A stretch of DNA of 64,000 nt. Origin: Climacium dendroides (lineage: Eukaryota > Streptophyta > Bryopsida > Hypnales > Climaciaceae). The notes below the pieces were generated by a model. The model did no database searches. It saw only the letters and a program-made list of their open reading frames with translations, and was not told the DNA's origin. Position 1 is the first letter of the stretch. Every line of letters begins with the position of its first letter. The DNA lies in contig OX467084.1 in NCBI GenBank assembly GCA_950106755.1, forward strand, positions 37,885,213-37,949,212. Reading direction: 5' to 3'. This document shows, one piece after another, positions 1-12,829 of this stretch. Position numbers and translations under genes: made by a program.

Positions 1-404
1 GAATAAAAATCATAGAAGGGGTAGTTAATTTTTTTCCCAAACCCTCAATTTAATTCTCTAACATAAAATAATTTTATTCACAATTTTTAGTACAAAAAAT
101 TTAAGTGAATAGGATTCAAAGTCTTATAATCTAGTCAAGCTAGGGCAAAATTGAGATTTTTTTTTAAATGTTCATATCTTATAATTGATATAGTCAAAGT
201 TTCTGAAATTTTTCCTATACATTTTCATACTAATCTAGTGCGAGATCTTGCGGTTGAATATGCAAAATATATAAAAGTTTAGTGCATTGAAAATAACAAT
301 TTTAAGTTGTTTTTGACAAAGAGATGGCCTTGGGACTCGATTACGTTGGTATGTGAGCTTTGAGTTGAGAGTCTACAAGCCTTGAGCCTAGGTACTCTAC
401 AACC

Positions 405-780
405 ATCGAAGGTGCCTATAACATATGTCACCTATTACATAGGTCCCTTATAACCATAGAATGTACTTATACAACAATGCTAGCATGATGCGAGCCTTGA
501 ATCTACTTGTAAGTATGTACCTACAAATATTTAAAGCTTTTTATGACATATGTATCTATAATATAGGTACGCTGTAATATATATAAAAAGTCTATAATAT
601 AGGTACCTATAACATAGGCACATGGAGCTTGTGAAGGTTCATGGGCTCATGGACTCGTAGATTCTATGTTTGCATGCTGGCACTCCTCAATGCTTATAAC
701 ATAGGCATCAACAACATAGGTATATATAACTATAGAAGATACTTATAACATAGGCACCTATAATACAAGTATATATACAT
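405..780. repeat. Cluster of TATAACATAGG(T/C)AC microrepeats
   Basis: About ten degenerate copies of a 12-15 base phrase (TATAACATAGG followed by CAC or TAC) are scattered with irregular spacing, e.g. near 415, 598, 610, 700 and 745. A looser relative occurs at 21330-21450. This resembles a decayed minisatellite; no function is visible. Confidence 0.5.
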
Positions 781-1265
781 TATGGAAAAAAATAAACCCT
801 CGAAGGGGTTGCTTTATAGTGAGAGTTCCCTTCAATGGATCTTACAATTCCTTCGAGGGACAATGGCCATTGTTCATCATCAATGATGAATAGTGGCCAC
901 ATTAAAAAACATCAAAAAACATCAAAAATACTAAAAATTAAAAAATTAAAAAATTAAAAAATATAATAAAAATTATTTGAAATTTTAATAAATTAACAAT
1001 TAAAAAAATAAAAATAGCAATTTGATGTGGTTGTACTAATACCACATTAGATTCAATTTTATTTATTTATAATTTTAATATATTTTTTAATTTTTTTTAA
1101 AATTATTTAAGTAAAATTTTTCATATTGATCAAGCCCTCAAGTTTGTTTGCAAAAAATAAAAAATTGAATTTTTTTTCAACCAACATTTCCAACTATTTC
1201 CACTGTTCATAGACTGACAACCCTTTTGAGGACTCATTTTTTTCTTGATGACTATATAAGGTATT

Positions 1266-1268
<3 letters not shown>

Positions 1269-1309
<41 letters not shown>
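1269..1309. repeat. (TA)n microsatellite
   Basis: An uninterrupted run of about 20 TA dinucleotides in AT-rich intergenic DNA. Confidence 0.95.
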
Positions 1310-1313
<4 letters not shown>

Positions 1314-3714
1314 CTATAATACATGTGCCTAGGCTCTTGGACTCAAAATCTTAAGCTCACATACTAGTAATCTTTCCTTTGAACTTTAGAAATTAAATAG
1401 AAAGATTTTCTTGTCATCTATTGGCCAATTTTCAATCCTAGGGTCCTTCCATGGTTAAAGTATATGTTAGATGAATGACTTTTAAAAAACCTCTAGAAAC
1501 AAAAAATGTATGAATTTGTATGCATAATTTTTGATTGAGTATCTTTGGTAATAGGGTCGCGCCCTTTTGAGGATAATCCCCTTTAAAATGTTGCAAAGCA
1601 AAAAAAAACTAGGTAATGTGAAGGTAGAGTCTAGTTATGAGAAATAATATGTTGAACAATAGGAGTAACAAAAGATGTTAAGTCATGGGGAATTTTGTTA
1701 AAATGGTGGCATTCCATGTGCCATTTTTAGAGTGAGCGGTGAATTGTAAAAATGACATCTAGGATAGATATAGTTTTTAGAAATTTTGAATTTTTATAGA
1801 TTTAAGGAATCTATGACTGATATAGATTTGAGACTACACGATTTGAATTGTAAAAGTGACATCTATTACAGATGTAGATTTCACATATCTAAGAATGGTA
1901 TAGATTTCAGACATCTACAACATTTGTACACTTCAGATCGCTCGCTTTGAACTATAAAAACTGCCAAAGTAGCAAAATTTTGTCATTTTAACAAAATTGC
2001 CCATTTTCTCATAATGAGACTTTGTTTTCATATTATCAAATATAACTTGAATGATTGAATGGTTACATCTTGGCCAACTATTCTCAATCAAGGGTCTTAA
2101 AAAAAAGGTTCATAATGATAAAGCAACCCTAGATTATAGATAAGAACCTCTCTCCACCCAATGAGAAGATATCTGGATTTAAATGGAGTTCATTGAGATT
2201 ATGTATTTGATGAATGGTTTTTTGAGAAATTCTACTAATCAAGAATGCATCTATTCATCAAAGAATCTGATAATTTTTAGTAAACTACCTTGGTGATAGT
2301 ATTTGACTTTCCAAATATTTTGTTGTAGCTTCAAATTTAGTTTTTTTATCTTAATTTTTAAAATTCCAAAATTTCGATTGTAGCTTCAAATTTCTATTAT
2401 TTTGTTGTAGCTTCATTCCATTAGATTAGTTGTCAGTTATAGAAGGATTGAAGCACTTTTCTTGAAGATATAATCTCAGAGTCTACTAAGGACCATAGGG
2501 TGTGTTTAAAGAAACCAAACTCCAAAGGTAAGACTATAAGTGCACTGATACTTCATTGACAAAGGGTGGTTCACACAATTCTCCAAAGTTGGTTTCATTG
2601 ACTATACTTTCAACACTTAGATATCTTCATTGACAAAAGGAGGTTCACACAATTTTCCAAAGTTGGTTTCATTAACCATTCTTTTGAAAATTAAATATCT
2701 GTGTAAATTCCCATCACCAACATCTCTTGACCTAATAATAGGGCCTAGAAACCTTTACACACACATTAATGTAGAGAGCAACAAAGTCCTACAAACCTTT
2801 ACACATGCATTAAAGTAGAGAACAACAAAGTCCTACAAACCTTTACACACGCATCAATGTAGAGAGCAACAAAGTCCTAGTTTATAGTTGATTTAATCAT
2901 TCTCATGATTTAGAATTGATTTGATTATTGATAATTTCTTACAAGTCTAAGATTTCAAAACACATGGTAGAAACACCCATTACCAACTAGGATCCATCCC
3001 CAACGTGTAGGGTGTAGCTATTTCCAACCAAAGAAATAATGGATTTCCAACCATAGTTTAGAATGGTGTTCTTTTTTCTTTTTTCTTTCCAAGGTTGGGA
3101 AAGATAAAGTCATAATAGAGTAAGCAACCCCCTTCTAACCAACCCTCCATTTTTAACTTAAGGTAGGTGGCTAGAATTCCGACCCTCTTCTTCAAACCAT
3201 CCCCTAGCTGGCTTTAAAATGGACCTTAAGAGGTTGGTAAATGTGTAATCAATGTTCATTTGATGATGAAAGAGTGGTTTATCATTTATCAATTATTTGT
3301 TCATACTTTGACAGGGGACATAATTAGAGTCAATGTGGGTCCATTTCTGAAAACATGTATGTGCATTCAAAAAAAACTTTTTCACTCAAATTTTGAATAT
3401 TAGTATCTTTTAATCTGTGTGGTCAAATTTCATCAAATTTTTACTACATGATCTCATACAAGTAAAGTACAAGATCCTACGGTTAGATTTTTTTAACTAT
3501 TTTTTTTTGTTGCCTTGGATGAATTGAGCAAAAATGACAGTTTTGAGTGATTTTTGACCCAAAATAGGCCTTGGCACTTTAGGAGTTAAGTTTAGTACAA
3601 ATCGCATTTAGGAACCTTGTTTATTACTTTTTGCATGCTACAGTGCTTGTTTTCACACTGCATGTGTGTGGGTTTTGCAAGGCCTAGGGATCATAAATAG
3701 ATACCTATGGCAGA

Positions 3715-3893
3715 GTTCTTTGGAAATTCATAAGTAATTCATAAATACTTTGAAAAATATGAAACCACTTGGGTTAGGTTCCAAATCAATTTTTCTTCAA
3801 GTGAAAAATAAAGACAAATAATTTCATGCATCTAAAGACCATCCAAAAGGCCGACCAGCCCGTAAAGGGTCGCTTTATGAGCCCGCTACCTTA
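3715..3893. mobile_element. Degenerate copy of the CTACCTTA-ended MITE family
   Basis: The segment contains the family's ordered phrases: AATTCATAAGTAATTC, then ATGAAACCACTTGGGTTAG, then a TTTTTCTTC stretch, and finally GGGTCGCTTTATGAGCCCGCTACCTTA. The same order, ending in CTACCTTA, occurs at 19.06-19.32, 30.1-30.25 and 30.44-30.6 kb. The clearest member, with both terminal inverted repeats, is at 57514-57810 in the opposite orientation. The left end is not clear here. Confidence 0.55.
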
Positions 3894-4020
3894 TAGGCTG
3901 TTGTATTTCTGTTGCATGTCCATGTTTAACTACTAAGGTATGATGAATTGTGAGCCATTGATTTTCGATCAATTTTCTGACCAACCTACGGTTGGAATTA
4001 GACACACCAACATAACAAGA

Positions 4021-4212
4021 ATAGGGTTTCAAAGAATCTTGACAAAATTTCATAACAATTTTGTTCTTGGGCCAAAAAATACCCCAAAATTTCAATTTTG
4101 TTTGAAGTCTATTTCAATAGGGTTTCAAAGAATCTTGACAAAATTTCATAGCAATTTTGTTCTTGGGCCAAAAAATACCCCAAAATTTCAATTTTGTTTG
4201 AAGTCTATTTCT
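4021..4212. repeat. 96-bp tandem duplication
   Basis: Two copies (4021-4116, 4117-4212) beginning ATAGGGTTTCAAAGAATCTT are nearly identical, differing by single bases. Since 96 is a multiple of three, a short open frame runs through both copies, but it matches no known protein and is probably chance. Confidence 0.9.
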
Positions 4213-4997
4213 CTGCCTAGGAAAAATATTTCCCCCACCAAACCCAACAGGCAACTATGCTGAATACCTTAAGTGGTTGAAAATGGGCAATAAGCTTCTA
4301 CATGTCCTAAAATAGTGAGCAAGAAAGTAGGAAGTAGTGAACACAAAAAGTAGGAAGCAGTGAATAAGAAAGTAGTTCTTGAATGATCAAAATTAGAAGA
4401 GTCTATACGTTTGATATGATTCAGACCAGCTTTTGGCTTCCAAAAGCTCATATTAATTTCAATTCAAGGTATTAAATTACCAAAAAATTTACAATCTCTG
4501 TGATTTCTATCTTCCTACATGGAAGAAAATTTGCATTGCTTGCACTGCGTGGAATCACTTAAGTGGTCAACTATTATTGGTTCTACCATAGTTGATCTTT
4601 CAAATGAATGGGAAGAGGAAGGACTCTTAATTATCTAAATAGTTAAGTTTCAATTTAGACACAAAATAGCGATTGGAGGAAAAAAATTTATGCACTAGTT
4701 ATGCATAATGTCATTTTGCACCCATATACATTACACAACTAAGCTGATGTCATCACTGCTCACTATGCTCAACGTCCTCTATCTCTTCCAGCCCTTCGAA
4801 ATGAATCCGGATGCGCTTCAGTGGTAATCATAAAGAGGAGCTTCTTTTCAGATTGAGGTGGTGTAATCCAAATCTCACCTGCTATTACTAACATGAAATT
4901 TACACTTGTCCATATCCTACAATGATTAACTCCCTCTCCACGAGATTTACAAGAATATATGCACATGCTTAACAAGAAAAAAATACCAGTGACGCCC

Positions 4998-7900
4998 TTA
5001 TTTGTTCTCACCATCTGATTCCAACTTGACAAACCGGACTGGAACAACGGGTATACCGTACCACCATTCACTGATTCGTCGAATAAGTCTGCGAGTAGAT
5101 TCTGACCTTGCGGGCATTTCACTTGTAAACACGTTCAGGAAGGTGATTAGTATCAGCCACCGCGTTGGCAAAATAAGTAAGATAGCCGCTGCTACGAGAA
5201 GAAGATATATGATCTGATTCGTGGCCTGCGTGAACACATGAACCGGGCAGAATTAATGTCAGCATTAAGATAAGTTGTTCGAAATATTTACAAATACTTG
5301 AATAGCCTGTGCTACTGAGGAACTACTATGGTGGCCACCCATGCAGAGCAACTTTAAAATTCAAACAACCCTCAATCCGGAAGTCTAAACTGTGCAACAC
5401 CAAGTAGGCGTTCTCCTTGCCAAGTGCTTTCCAATGGTACCTCACGTGCTCACATGCCCCATGGGCCTCGAAATCAGGACACGGCAAACAAAACGAAACG
5501 GAAAAAAACAAAAATCGCCCATAATAGTATTGCATTCAATGTCCTGCAATAATCCAAGTCAAACAGGCAGAGGTAGTACCAAAGTCCATGGACGAGGCCC
5601 AATGTACCAAAAATCAATTCCACAAAGGAGGAGTCTAGAGTAGAGACCTCAGGAAGAGCTGATAAAAACAAAGCACGTGTCTTGAGCAGAAATATGTTTC
5701 CAGCCTGAATCTTTCCCTCCAATTGCGACAATGCTTGTTGAAGGGCTAGCAACTGCTCAACAGTATTCTGATCAGGCGGCGTGGGAACCACAATTTCTTT
5801 GATTGCCGATCCATTACGCATATTTCGCACAGAAGCCATGTAAGCAGCCATCATCACCAACAATAGTGGCAACATGAAGGGAAGCCAACCTCTGTAGAAA
5901 AATTATGGATACAAATAAGTCGATTATTCTGGATCACACTTGTCAAGATTTGTACACAATCTAATCATCTGAAACAGTAGCCTCAATGAGACTCAACATA
6001 ATTCCATATAGTCACTATTGTGTATTGAGAATGCGCTTTGTACTCACTTGAAAATGATGTAGCAGCCAAAAACACAGAATGTAAGTGACTTCACAGGCTC
6101 CTCCCAGAGATAAAGAGCTTGAAGCCAGGTAGTGACTGCCGCAACAGGAATCAGTAGCTCCTACAACCAAACAACCAAGCTCGTCAGTCAGAACTGCCAT
6201 GCGTTAATTGAGATCTTCATCAAAATAAATACATAATTTATATCCATGTTGAGATGAAAATTATACCTTCATAACAGCAGCATTTGTGCCGATACCTTCA
6301 ACCTTTACACCCTCTATGGTAGCCTGTGCTAGGAGGACTTTCTTAGTATTATCTCGAGACTGTAAAATTGCTTTCTCCAAGGGCGTGGTTTCACCAATGA
6401 GAATCTCTCCAATAGGCAGAGGTGTTTCCTTTATCTTTTCCGCTCCCTTAGGAGTTGAAGGACGAAAGCTGGCGACAACAGATGCGGCTGTGATACTATA
6501 GATCCTGTTAGCCTGGTGTTTCCCATGGGCACTTTCTTCATTCGCTTGCCCTTCGCCACGACCTTTGCTACGCAATGAGTTAGCCAGTTCTGCCAGAATC
6601 AAATCTCCACCGGGCATCTCCGCTCCCAGTGAATACGTGAGTAAGCTCTCGGGCTTCGGTGGCAAGACGTGAAAAGTATCTTTTGTAGCTCTTAACCTAG
6701 CGATTCCCAAAACGGCCTTTGCTAAAGCTTCAGCTTTGCCTACACCTTCTAGTTGATATGTTAGAATGAAATGGTGGGCTGACATTACTTCCCGAATAAT
6801 TGCCAACCAATAATCACGGCGTGTACACCCTGTCAGCTCTGGAAACTCTAGCACAACTGGGTCCACTCTGCAACCAATCATTCAACGAGCAGATTCAGGC
6901 TCTAAGAAGGATGTCTTAGTCTGCGAAGTAAAGGCTCTTCACAATATCATCCTCTCAGAAGTCAGGAGAAAACAGAACAAGTTCTCAAGCGAAAATTCTA
7001 CACGGATCCAGTTCAACGTTAGACAAAAAAACTCCGCAGGTGCTAATGAGGTACAAGGGAGGAGAAAAGAAAAAAGATCAATGGTAGTGCAAGTAGTCTA
7101 CATATAGATCAATCAACTTACGTGGCGGTTGATTTATACATAACAGCTTTGTCAAAAAGACGGGCACCCCACGGTCCAGTCAAATCTGGCTTCACCGTTT
7201 GTTTTAGATCTGCCGAAAGATCAAATTTCTTTGGTTTGTCATAAGACACAACCCCAGTGGCTTCAAAGTAGAAAGCATGATCCGTCAGAGTCAATCGTCC
7301 TGCACAAAACAAGGAATCGAAATGCACAAAAATCAAGCTCCTAAGCGATACTAGTTTAATAATACATCTCCACATTCTCTTGAGAAAAGAACTAACATCG
7401 TTAGCAAGGGCAGTTGTCAGAATCTTAATCATACCAGGCCAGGTAGAAACACCAACGTGCTGCAGCACAGGTTGAGTTGTAGCAGTCCCGTCTATATCAA
7501 TAAGTGTTTCATTCTTTCCTAATTGCAATGCTTTTAACAGACCCGGTGTTACTTGATTTTTTATAGCCTTGATTGATCTGTGCGAAAAGGTTCAATACAG
7601 GATCAATAGTCAAACCCCTTATCCGTAATTTCTTAGAAACATAAGCAATAAAATAATGCAAAGTTAGGTGTACCCAACTGAAGTTTTGATGCTGTAAGAA
7701 TAATTCATCATTCCTGGAATATATCCACTTAAAGAAACTTTTGAACATGCTTGCAAGTATTATAAAAAAACAGGAACTGCAGGAGCAGTATTTAAAGTTT
7801 AAACCATTGCTTTCAATACTGACTGGTATAATCATAAACGAGAAAAGGAATAAAGAGGGTTATATAAGGAAATTACTTGTCCAGCTCAGCAATAAATTTA

Positions 7901-9259
7901 TCGTAGATGGGGAAAGGAAGACGGCCTGCCGTGCTCGCAGTAAGAGCTTCAAATTGGCTGTGCACAGTAATTGCATCTGCAACAGAAGGAATAGCAGGTG
8001 CTAACCGTGCAAAAGCATCAGGTCCAATAGTGCTCTCCACGTCAACCTGCACGTACCATCGTATCGTTGAGTAACATATTTACAATCGGTATGTATACAA
8101 ATGGCAAACTTGCAAAGGGTTGGTGGCAGCCTACTAATAATAACTTTCCTCCTCAAAGGCTAGCAGTAACAGACTTAATGCGGGTCTGGAAAGAGCATTT
8201 GGACCATCAGAGGCATCAAGTCAGAATAGAATAATGCCGCATCTTCCTCATCGTCCATCCGAGACGCGTTAGTCGATGCATCAGGTTCGTTCTGTCACGC
8301 AACCGAAACACGAGGATGGGGACAGGTTTCATTCTACCATATAAGTGAATAGAGAAATCCTCAAATGGTTTCCACCTCCTTTGCTATCATTAAGCTTACA
8401 TACTAAGTCCGAGATTAACAAGTGGCTTCTTTGTAACAACTCTGTCATAACTAAGGAGGACTACTGAAATCAAATAGAGAGAGGTTGGGCTCTTTCCACA
8501 GCAGGGCTAAATCCGAATTCAAATAATTTGATAAATATATGAAATTCCAAACAGATATGCCTTAAGATACTTCAAATGACATATACCAGTACCTTCAAAA
8601 CACGCCTGTCGCTTGCTCCTGGAGCCTCCCAAGCAAGCATCATATCAAAAGATAACCGACGAAATTCCTTGTCGCTCAAATGGTCCGTCACTTGAGCTTG
8701 CACAGAAAGGGCTCTGAAACAGCTATACTCAAGAAGGTGGAGAGCATATTTGGAAGGGTGCTTTGCTGACAAGGGAGCCTCCTCTTCAAAATGCCTCTGC
8801 AATTCCTCTGGAGAAAAACCTAATATCCTGAAAAGCCAGATAACGAACACAAATTATTGAGTCACAAAAAGAATTTATATTCTGACAACTCATAACTTGG
8901 ATAGCACTAAGAATGATTACACCAGGTTATCCTAGTTCCATCGAAGTAGAACTAAGCTATAAATGAAGGGATAAAAAAACATTGCTACAATGTAGACAAA
9001 AAAAGATCTAAAAATAAATAATGAGTTTCATGAGCAAAATGTAAAACAGATTCAGAATCTCCTACCTTGCACAATGTCCAACCACAACGTTGGCAAGTGC
9101 AGACAGCTCTTTAATCCATTTTCGAGTGCCCGACGGTGTTCGCTCGAGCCCCTGTTCCTTCTCAATAGCACCAAATTTCCCGCCAAAAATGTCCTTCAAA
9201 GTGGTGTCCCCCGTAATCAATGAATCAAGCATACTCTTTCCTCTGGTCAGCACAGCCAT
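4998..9259 (-). CDS. DUF639 family membrane protein
   Basis: Nine exons on the minus strand: 9259-9066, 8827-8593, 8046-7877, 7577-7435, 7299-7122, 6867-6267, 6160-6048, 5891-5648, 5225-4998. All introns are GT-AG and all phases agree. They join into 701 aa, the usual length of plant DUF639 proteins such as Arabidopsis At1g48840 and At3g18350. The N-terminus has the family pattern (MLDSLITGD near residue 10, then WIKELSALANVVV and ILGFSPEEL). The middle carries a TLTDHAFYFEATGVVSYDKP segment followed by HFILTYQLEGVGK. The last third is hydrophobic: about residues 520-545, 548-566 and 630-660 look like membrane helices. The protein ends in the signature EWWYGIPVVPVRFVK. The ATG at 9259 is the first in the exon and starts the conserved N-terminus. 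The biochemical role of the family is unknown; a plastid or other membrane location would be inference. Family assignment is confident. Confidence 0.93.
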
Positions 9260-10700
9260 GACTGCCTCTCCGAACTGAATGCCAATTGCGGCCGCCTACT
9301 TCGACAATTCGAACTCTGCAGACAATTACCAAAAATCAATTCTCCAAAGCAGGGAACGCCTCTGGTCAATCCCTAACCCTAAAACCGATAGTAAAAAACG
9401 ATACAACTCTTCCAAACAAGGTGATACTACCTCGAAACCCCGAAAACCTCACACCCAAAAAAACACCTCCGTCCTCTCTAACCCAATTCTCGAACTCCTG
9501 AATGTGCTGATGCAGAGATTACTTATTCTTGTACAGAGATACTGTGAAAAGTTTATTGAATCTGGGACAACGTAGAACTCGTTAAAGAGAGATTTTCCGG
9601 ATAAACAGCACCTGCATATACTTCTAACTTTCAAAAGGAATATCAATTTAAATGCCAGACGGATAAGTGTCCAATAAGTTCCCGGCGAATCGTTATCTGT
9701 CTGTCAGTATCCTCAATACCTCATATTTAGGGTTTGAAGACGACTCGCCGACTTCATAAGATCCCGAAAGCGTGACGCACCTCTGTCGAACTTCGAAAAA
9801 ACGAAGGATTTCAAGAAGCAAACTAAGAAATTCACGCCATTACGCCAACACGCAGACCAATCAAAGTCAAGTGAGGAACCGGCATTCCCCTGATCAACGT
9901 ATCCGCAAGGTGCAACGAAAACTAACGACAATTCACGCCAGTAAACCCTACACGCGGGTCAGCTTCGGCCAAAAAGAGTGACACATGTCATCATGTAATC
10001 GGTTGTATACTCTTGAAATATGACGTGGAGTTTGATTTTCGAAACAAGGATTGAATCCGATCTCTGCGTGTACGAGTAGTCTAGAAATAAGAATTGATCG
10101 TCACGTGAAGAGCTCCTCAAGGCGAACTCCGATGTCACTAGCACTACCTACTCCATTTACACGAAACCCTAATTTGGTAAATTGAACAAAACTGCACCGC
10201 TTCACGCAATCAGGACGGTTGGAAATACCTCAAAATTCTACAAGGATGACAAGCTGCGCGCAAGGAGACCTTCGCTCACACGGGCCGAGTCCATCACAAG
10301 ATTCGCCATCACTACCCGAACGTCCGCAATTCCGCAATTCTCTGAGAAAAGAGATTCCTGTTAACTTCCTAATCGCTTATCACACTGTCGCGAAGAACTC
10401 CCTTACAAATTCACCAAGCCAATTGATGTCTTCGCCACCGCTGCGTCACCTCCACAACGACGAGCCGGCTCCCCAAAATGCCGAAGAAACCAAATGGCAA
10501 GGACGGCTTGAAAATGGATGAATGAGAATCATCCATATGGACGGATTAAGTTTCATTCGTCAATACGTGAGGTGAGAGCGTGTGACGCCATCTGGTGGGA
10601 ATCTGATTGGAGGATGAATCCTGGCCGGACAGGTGTCGACAGTGATCGTTTTACCGTAAAGGTAAAAGTTCAGTTGATTTTTTTATGTTTTCCAAAATAA
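9260..10700. promoter_or_regulatory. Unique upstream region of the DUF639 gene
   Basis: This non-repetitive stretch is more GC-rich than its surroundings and lies directly before the DUF639 start codon. It has several AACCCTAA-type telo-box motifs (near 9371 and 10167), common in plant promoters of housekeeping genes. Several short open frames on both strands resemble no known protein. It most likely holds the promoter and 5' leader, perhaps with a leader intron; a small upstream gene cannot be excluded. Confidence 0.5.
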
Positions 10701-10705
10701 AAGTA

Positions 10706-10803
10706 TAAACTACTAAAAATAGTAACTTGGTTAGGTTTTATTTAACTTCAAAATATTGTTGACTCCAAAAATTTGGTGCCCAGAGCATTTAGGGGTTGAG
10801 GCA
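10706..10803. repeat. Direct repeat, copy 1 (pair with 12722-12829)
   Basis: The segment begins TAAACTACTAAAAATAG and ends with CATTTAGGGGTTGAGGC. A diverged copy (roughly three quarters identical by eye) lies in the same orientation at 12722-12829. A further relative is seen near 23331-23395 (GTGTTTGGGGGCTTGCAC followed by ATTCAAATTCTTACAC). The two direct copies flank about 1.9 kb including a Helitron. They lack the TG...CA ends of a retrotransposon LTR. Confidence 0.6.
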
Positions 10804-11841
10804 TTATTCAATTTCTTGCACAAATTGAATTGATTTGTGTAGTAATGAAGCATATTAAATTAATTTCATGATTGTTTTGTTTGCATTTTTGTGGCTAGAT
10901 AAGTTGATTCAACTCCTACATCTTGCATTGATAATGCTAATTTCCACTAATTTTGGAATGAAGCAAATGTGCACTGCATATTATGAAGTAATAGATAGCA
11001 ATTAAAAGTTAAATGTAAATGATTTGCAATGTCACAAAGTGCAACAGGTGCAATAGGAAGATCATTTTGGAATAGAGAAAATAAATATATAGAGAGATAG
11101 TACATAGTATTTTAGATAGAAATAAAATCAATATATTGTGGACCAATCTATTTTCATACTCCCTTTTGATTTTCATCCAATTTTCATTTTATTTTCATTG
11201 GACTTTGACAATTATAAATTATACATGCATTTAAATAAACTTTATTAAATTATTTAGAAGCATTAAACTTTGAATATTCATCAAAATATCTCATTTTTTT
11301 AAGGGTCAAATTCTTTTAACCCCTAAATACCTAAGGCATGTTTTAAGCTTCTTAGAATTTGCTCTAAATTGAACAAAAGTCAACATTTTGATAAGTTGTA
11401 TTAACTTTTTTTTTTAATTGCAACCATACAAACTCAAACTAAACATGTTAGAGATCACATAGGAAAACAATATCACTTATGAATTGAAAGATTATAATGT
11501 TTAATCATGAAGGTATTAAAACTATGAAAATCTTTCAATTCTCTTTTTACATTTCAAATTTTTAAAAATTGGTCACCAAAAAAATATGAGGTTGAAGGGC
11601 CTAACATGCATAACCCCAATCAATTTATGACTTCTCAAAATTTACTCTACAATTTTTTAAAAGTAAATTTCTAATGTGAATTTTTCTCCAAGATCTAGTG
11701 TATTTAAGGTTCATTTTCAAGAGCCTTCAACTCTATAGAAAGTGAAGATTACAATGGACATCCTTGCACAAAATCTTGAATAGAAAAATCATAATCATTC
11801 ATTTTCAGAAAAATCTGAAAATAGATTTTTGATGCTAAAAA

Positions 11842-12721
11842 TCATACTACTAAAATCATAACTCCCTCTATAATATCACAAATGCTACCATTAATACTAG
11901 GGGCTCGAATTTGCTATGCTACCCATTCATTGTAACACATATTAATAAAATTTTGATATATTTGAATAGAATGCATGATAATGATTTCAATAAGTCTTTA
12001 AAATAATTATTTTAAATATTTTGTAAAAATATTTTCAATCATGCATACATAGAAATCTTATTTTCACACAATGTGATATTAGGGAATTAGAGTAGTAGTT
12101 CACACTCACCTTTGTAATATCACTTTTTACAAAGGATGATATTATAGAAATAATATAGTTGTTGCAATTAAGGTGATATTAAAGAGGATCAATATGGTGA
12201 TATTATAAAGGTAGCAATTCCATTGCTTTTCTTGGCTTTATACTTCTTTTGCATTTCTATGATTTTGTACTTTTGTGAGCTTTGAGCTTTCATGATTTCA
12301 ATTTTTTATTGCTACTACCAAATGATTTTGAGAAATTTATTCAATGGAAGCGATTTTGGATTCTACAACAATTAAGTTGTTCACAAAGTTTTTGAGATTT
12401 ACAAGTTTTTCCTTTAAATTCTTTTATTTGGGTTGCCATTGTTTATAATAATTGAGTCAAATTTCTAATTCATTCTAATGTATGTGTATCTTTTACTGCA
12501 TTCATCATTGCATGTATTTCATTCATCATTCATTAAATTTCTATTGTTTATTTTAGTATATGCTTATTTATAAAAAAAAATTATATGAAGATTTTAGTAA
12601 TTTTTATCTAAAGATTTATTGAAATTCTTGCTCTGCATTCTATCTAATACATAAAAATTCTAATGAAATTCTAATGAAATTCTAATGGTGAATGCGTAGC
12701 ATAGCAAGTACCAACTGCTAG
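11842..12721 (+). mobile_element. Non-autonomous Helitron, copy 1
   Basis: The 5' end is TCATACTACTAAAATCA, the 3' end is ...CAACTGCTAG, and the element sits exactly between an A (11841) and a T (12722). These are Helitron hallmarks: a TC start, a CTRR end and AT insertion without target duplication. A small hairpin (ATGC-GTA-GCAT, 12692-12702) lies 19 bases before the 3' end. A shorter copy with the same ends and the same A/T flanks is at 32519-33109. They share internal phrases such as GATTTTGGATTCTACAACAA and several GTGATATTA / TAATATCAC motifs. No helicase or Rep coding is present, so it is non-autonomous. Confidence 0.75.
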
Positions 12722-12829
12722 TAAACTACTAAAAATATTAAAAATAGCAACTTAGTTGGATATTATTGAACTTCAAAGTATTGTCAACACCAAAATTTGG
12801 TACCTCAGACATTTAGGGTTAATTGCCTT
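12722..12829. repeat. Direct repeat, copy 2 (pair with 10706-10803)
   Basis: Diverged second copy of the 10706 segment, ending CAGACATTTAGGGTTAATTGCC. Its first base follows the Helitron 3' end immediately, so the Helitron inserted at the edge of, or just before, this repeat. Confidence 0.6.

Larger units (their letters stand above)
1..3700. other. AT-rich intergenic region made of decayed repeats
   Basis: No coding region is supported here; the open frames are short and look random. The stretch holds a cluster of TATAACATAGG-type microrepeats (about 405-780), a small hairpin at 865-898 (arms TTCATCAT/ATGATGAA), a TA microsatellite, and two partial copies (about 165-265 and 3395-3600) of the large AT-rich family described at 42.3, 54.2 and 60.7-63.8 kb. 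They are recognised by phrases such as ACAAGATCCTA.GGTTA and TAATATCTT. The short direct repeats near 2550-2870 (caaagtcctacaaacctttacaca and variants) form another small degenerate tandem block. Confidence 0.6.

Noticed and set aside
12060..12230. Geminivirus-like nonanucleotide (TAATATCAC) as a viral origin remnant
   Set aside because: The geminiviral sequence is TAATATTAC. The motif here differs, occurs many times inside a Helitron, and no viral Rep-like frame is present.
10706..12829. An LTR retrotransposon
   Set aside because: The direct repeats lack TG...CA ends, no primer-binding site or polypurine tract was seen, and the interior has no gag or pol frame.
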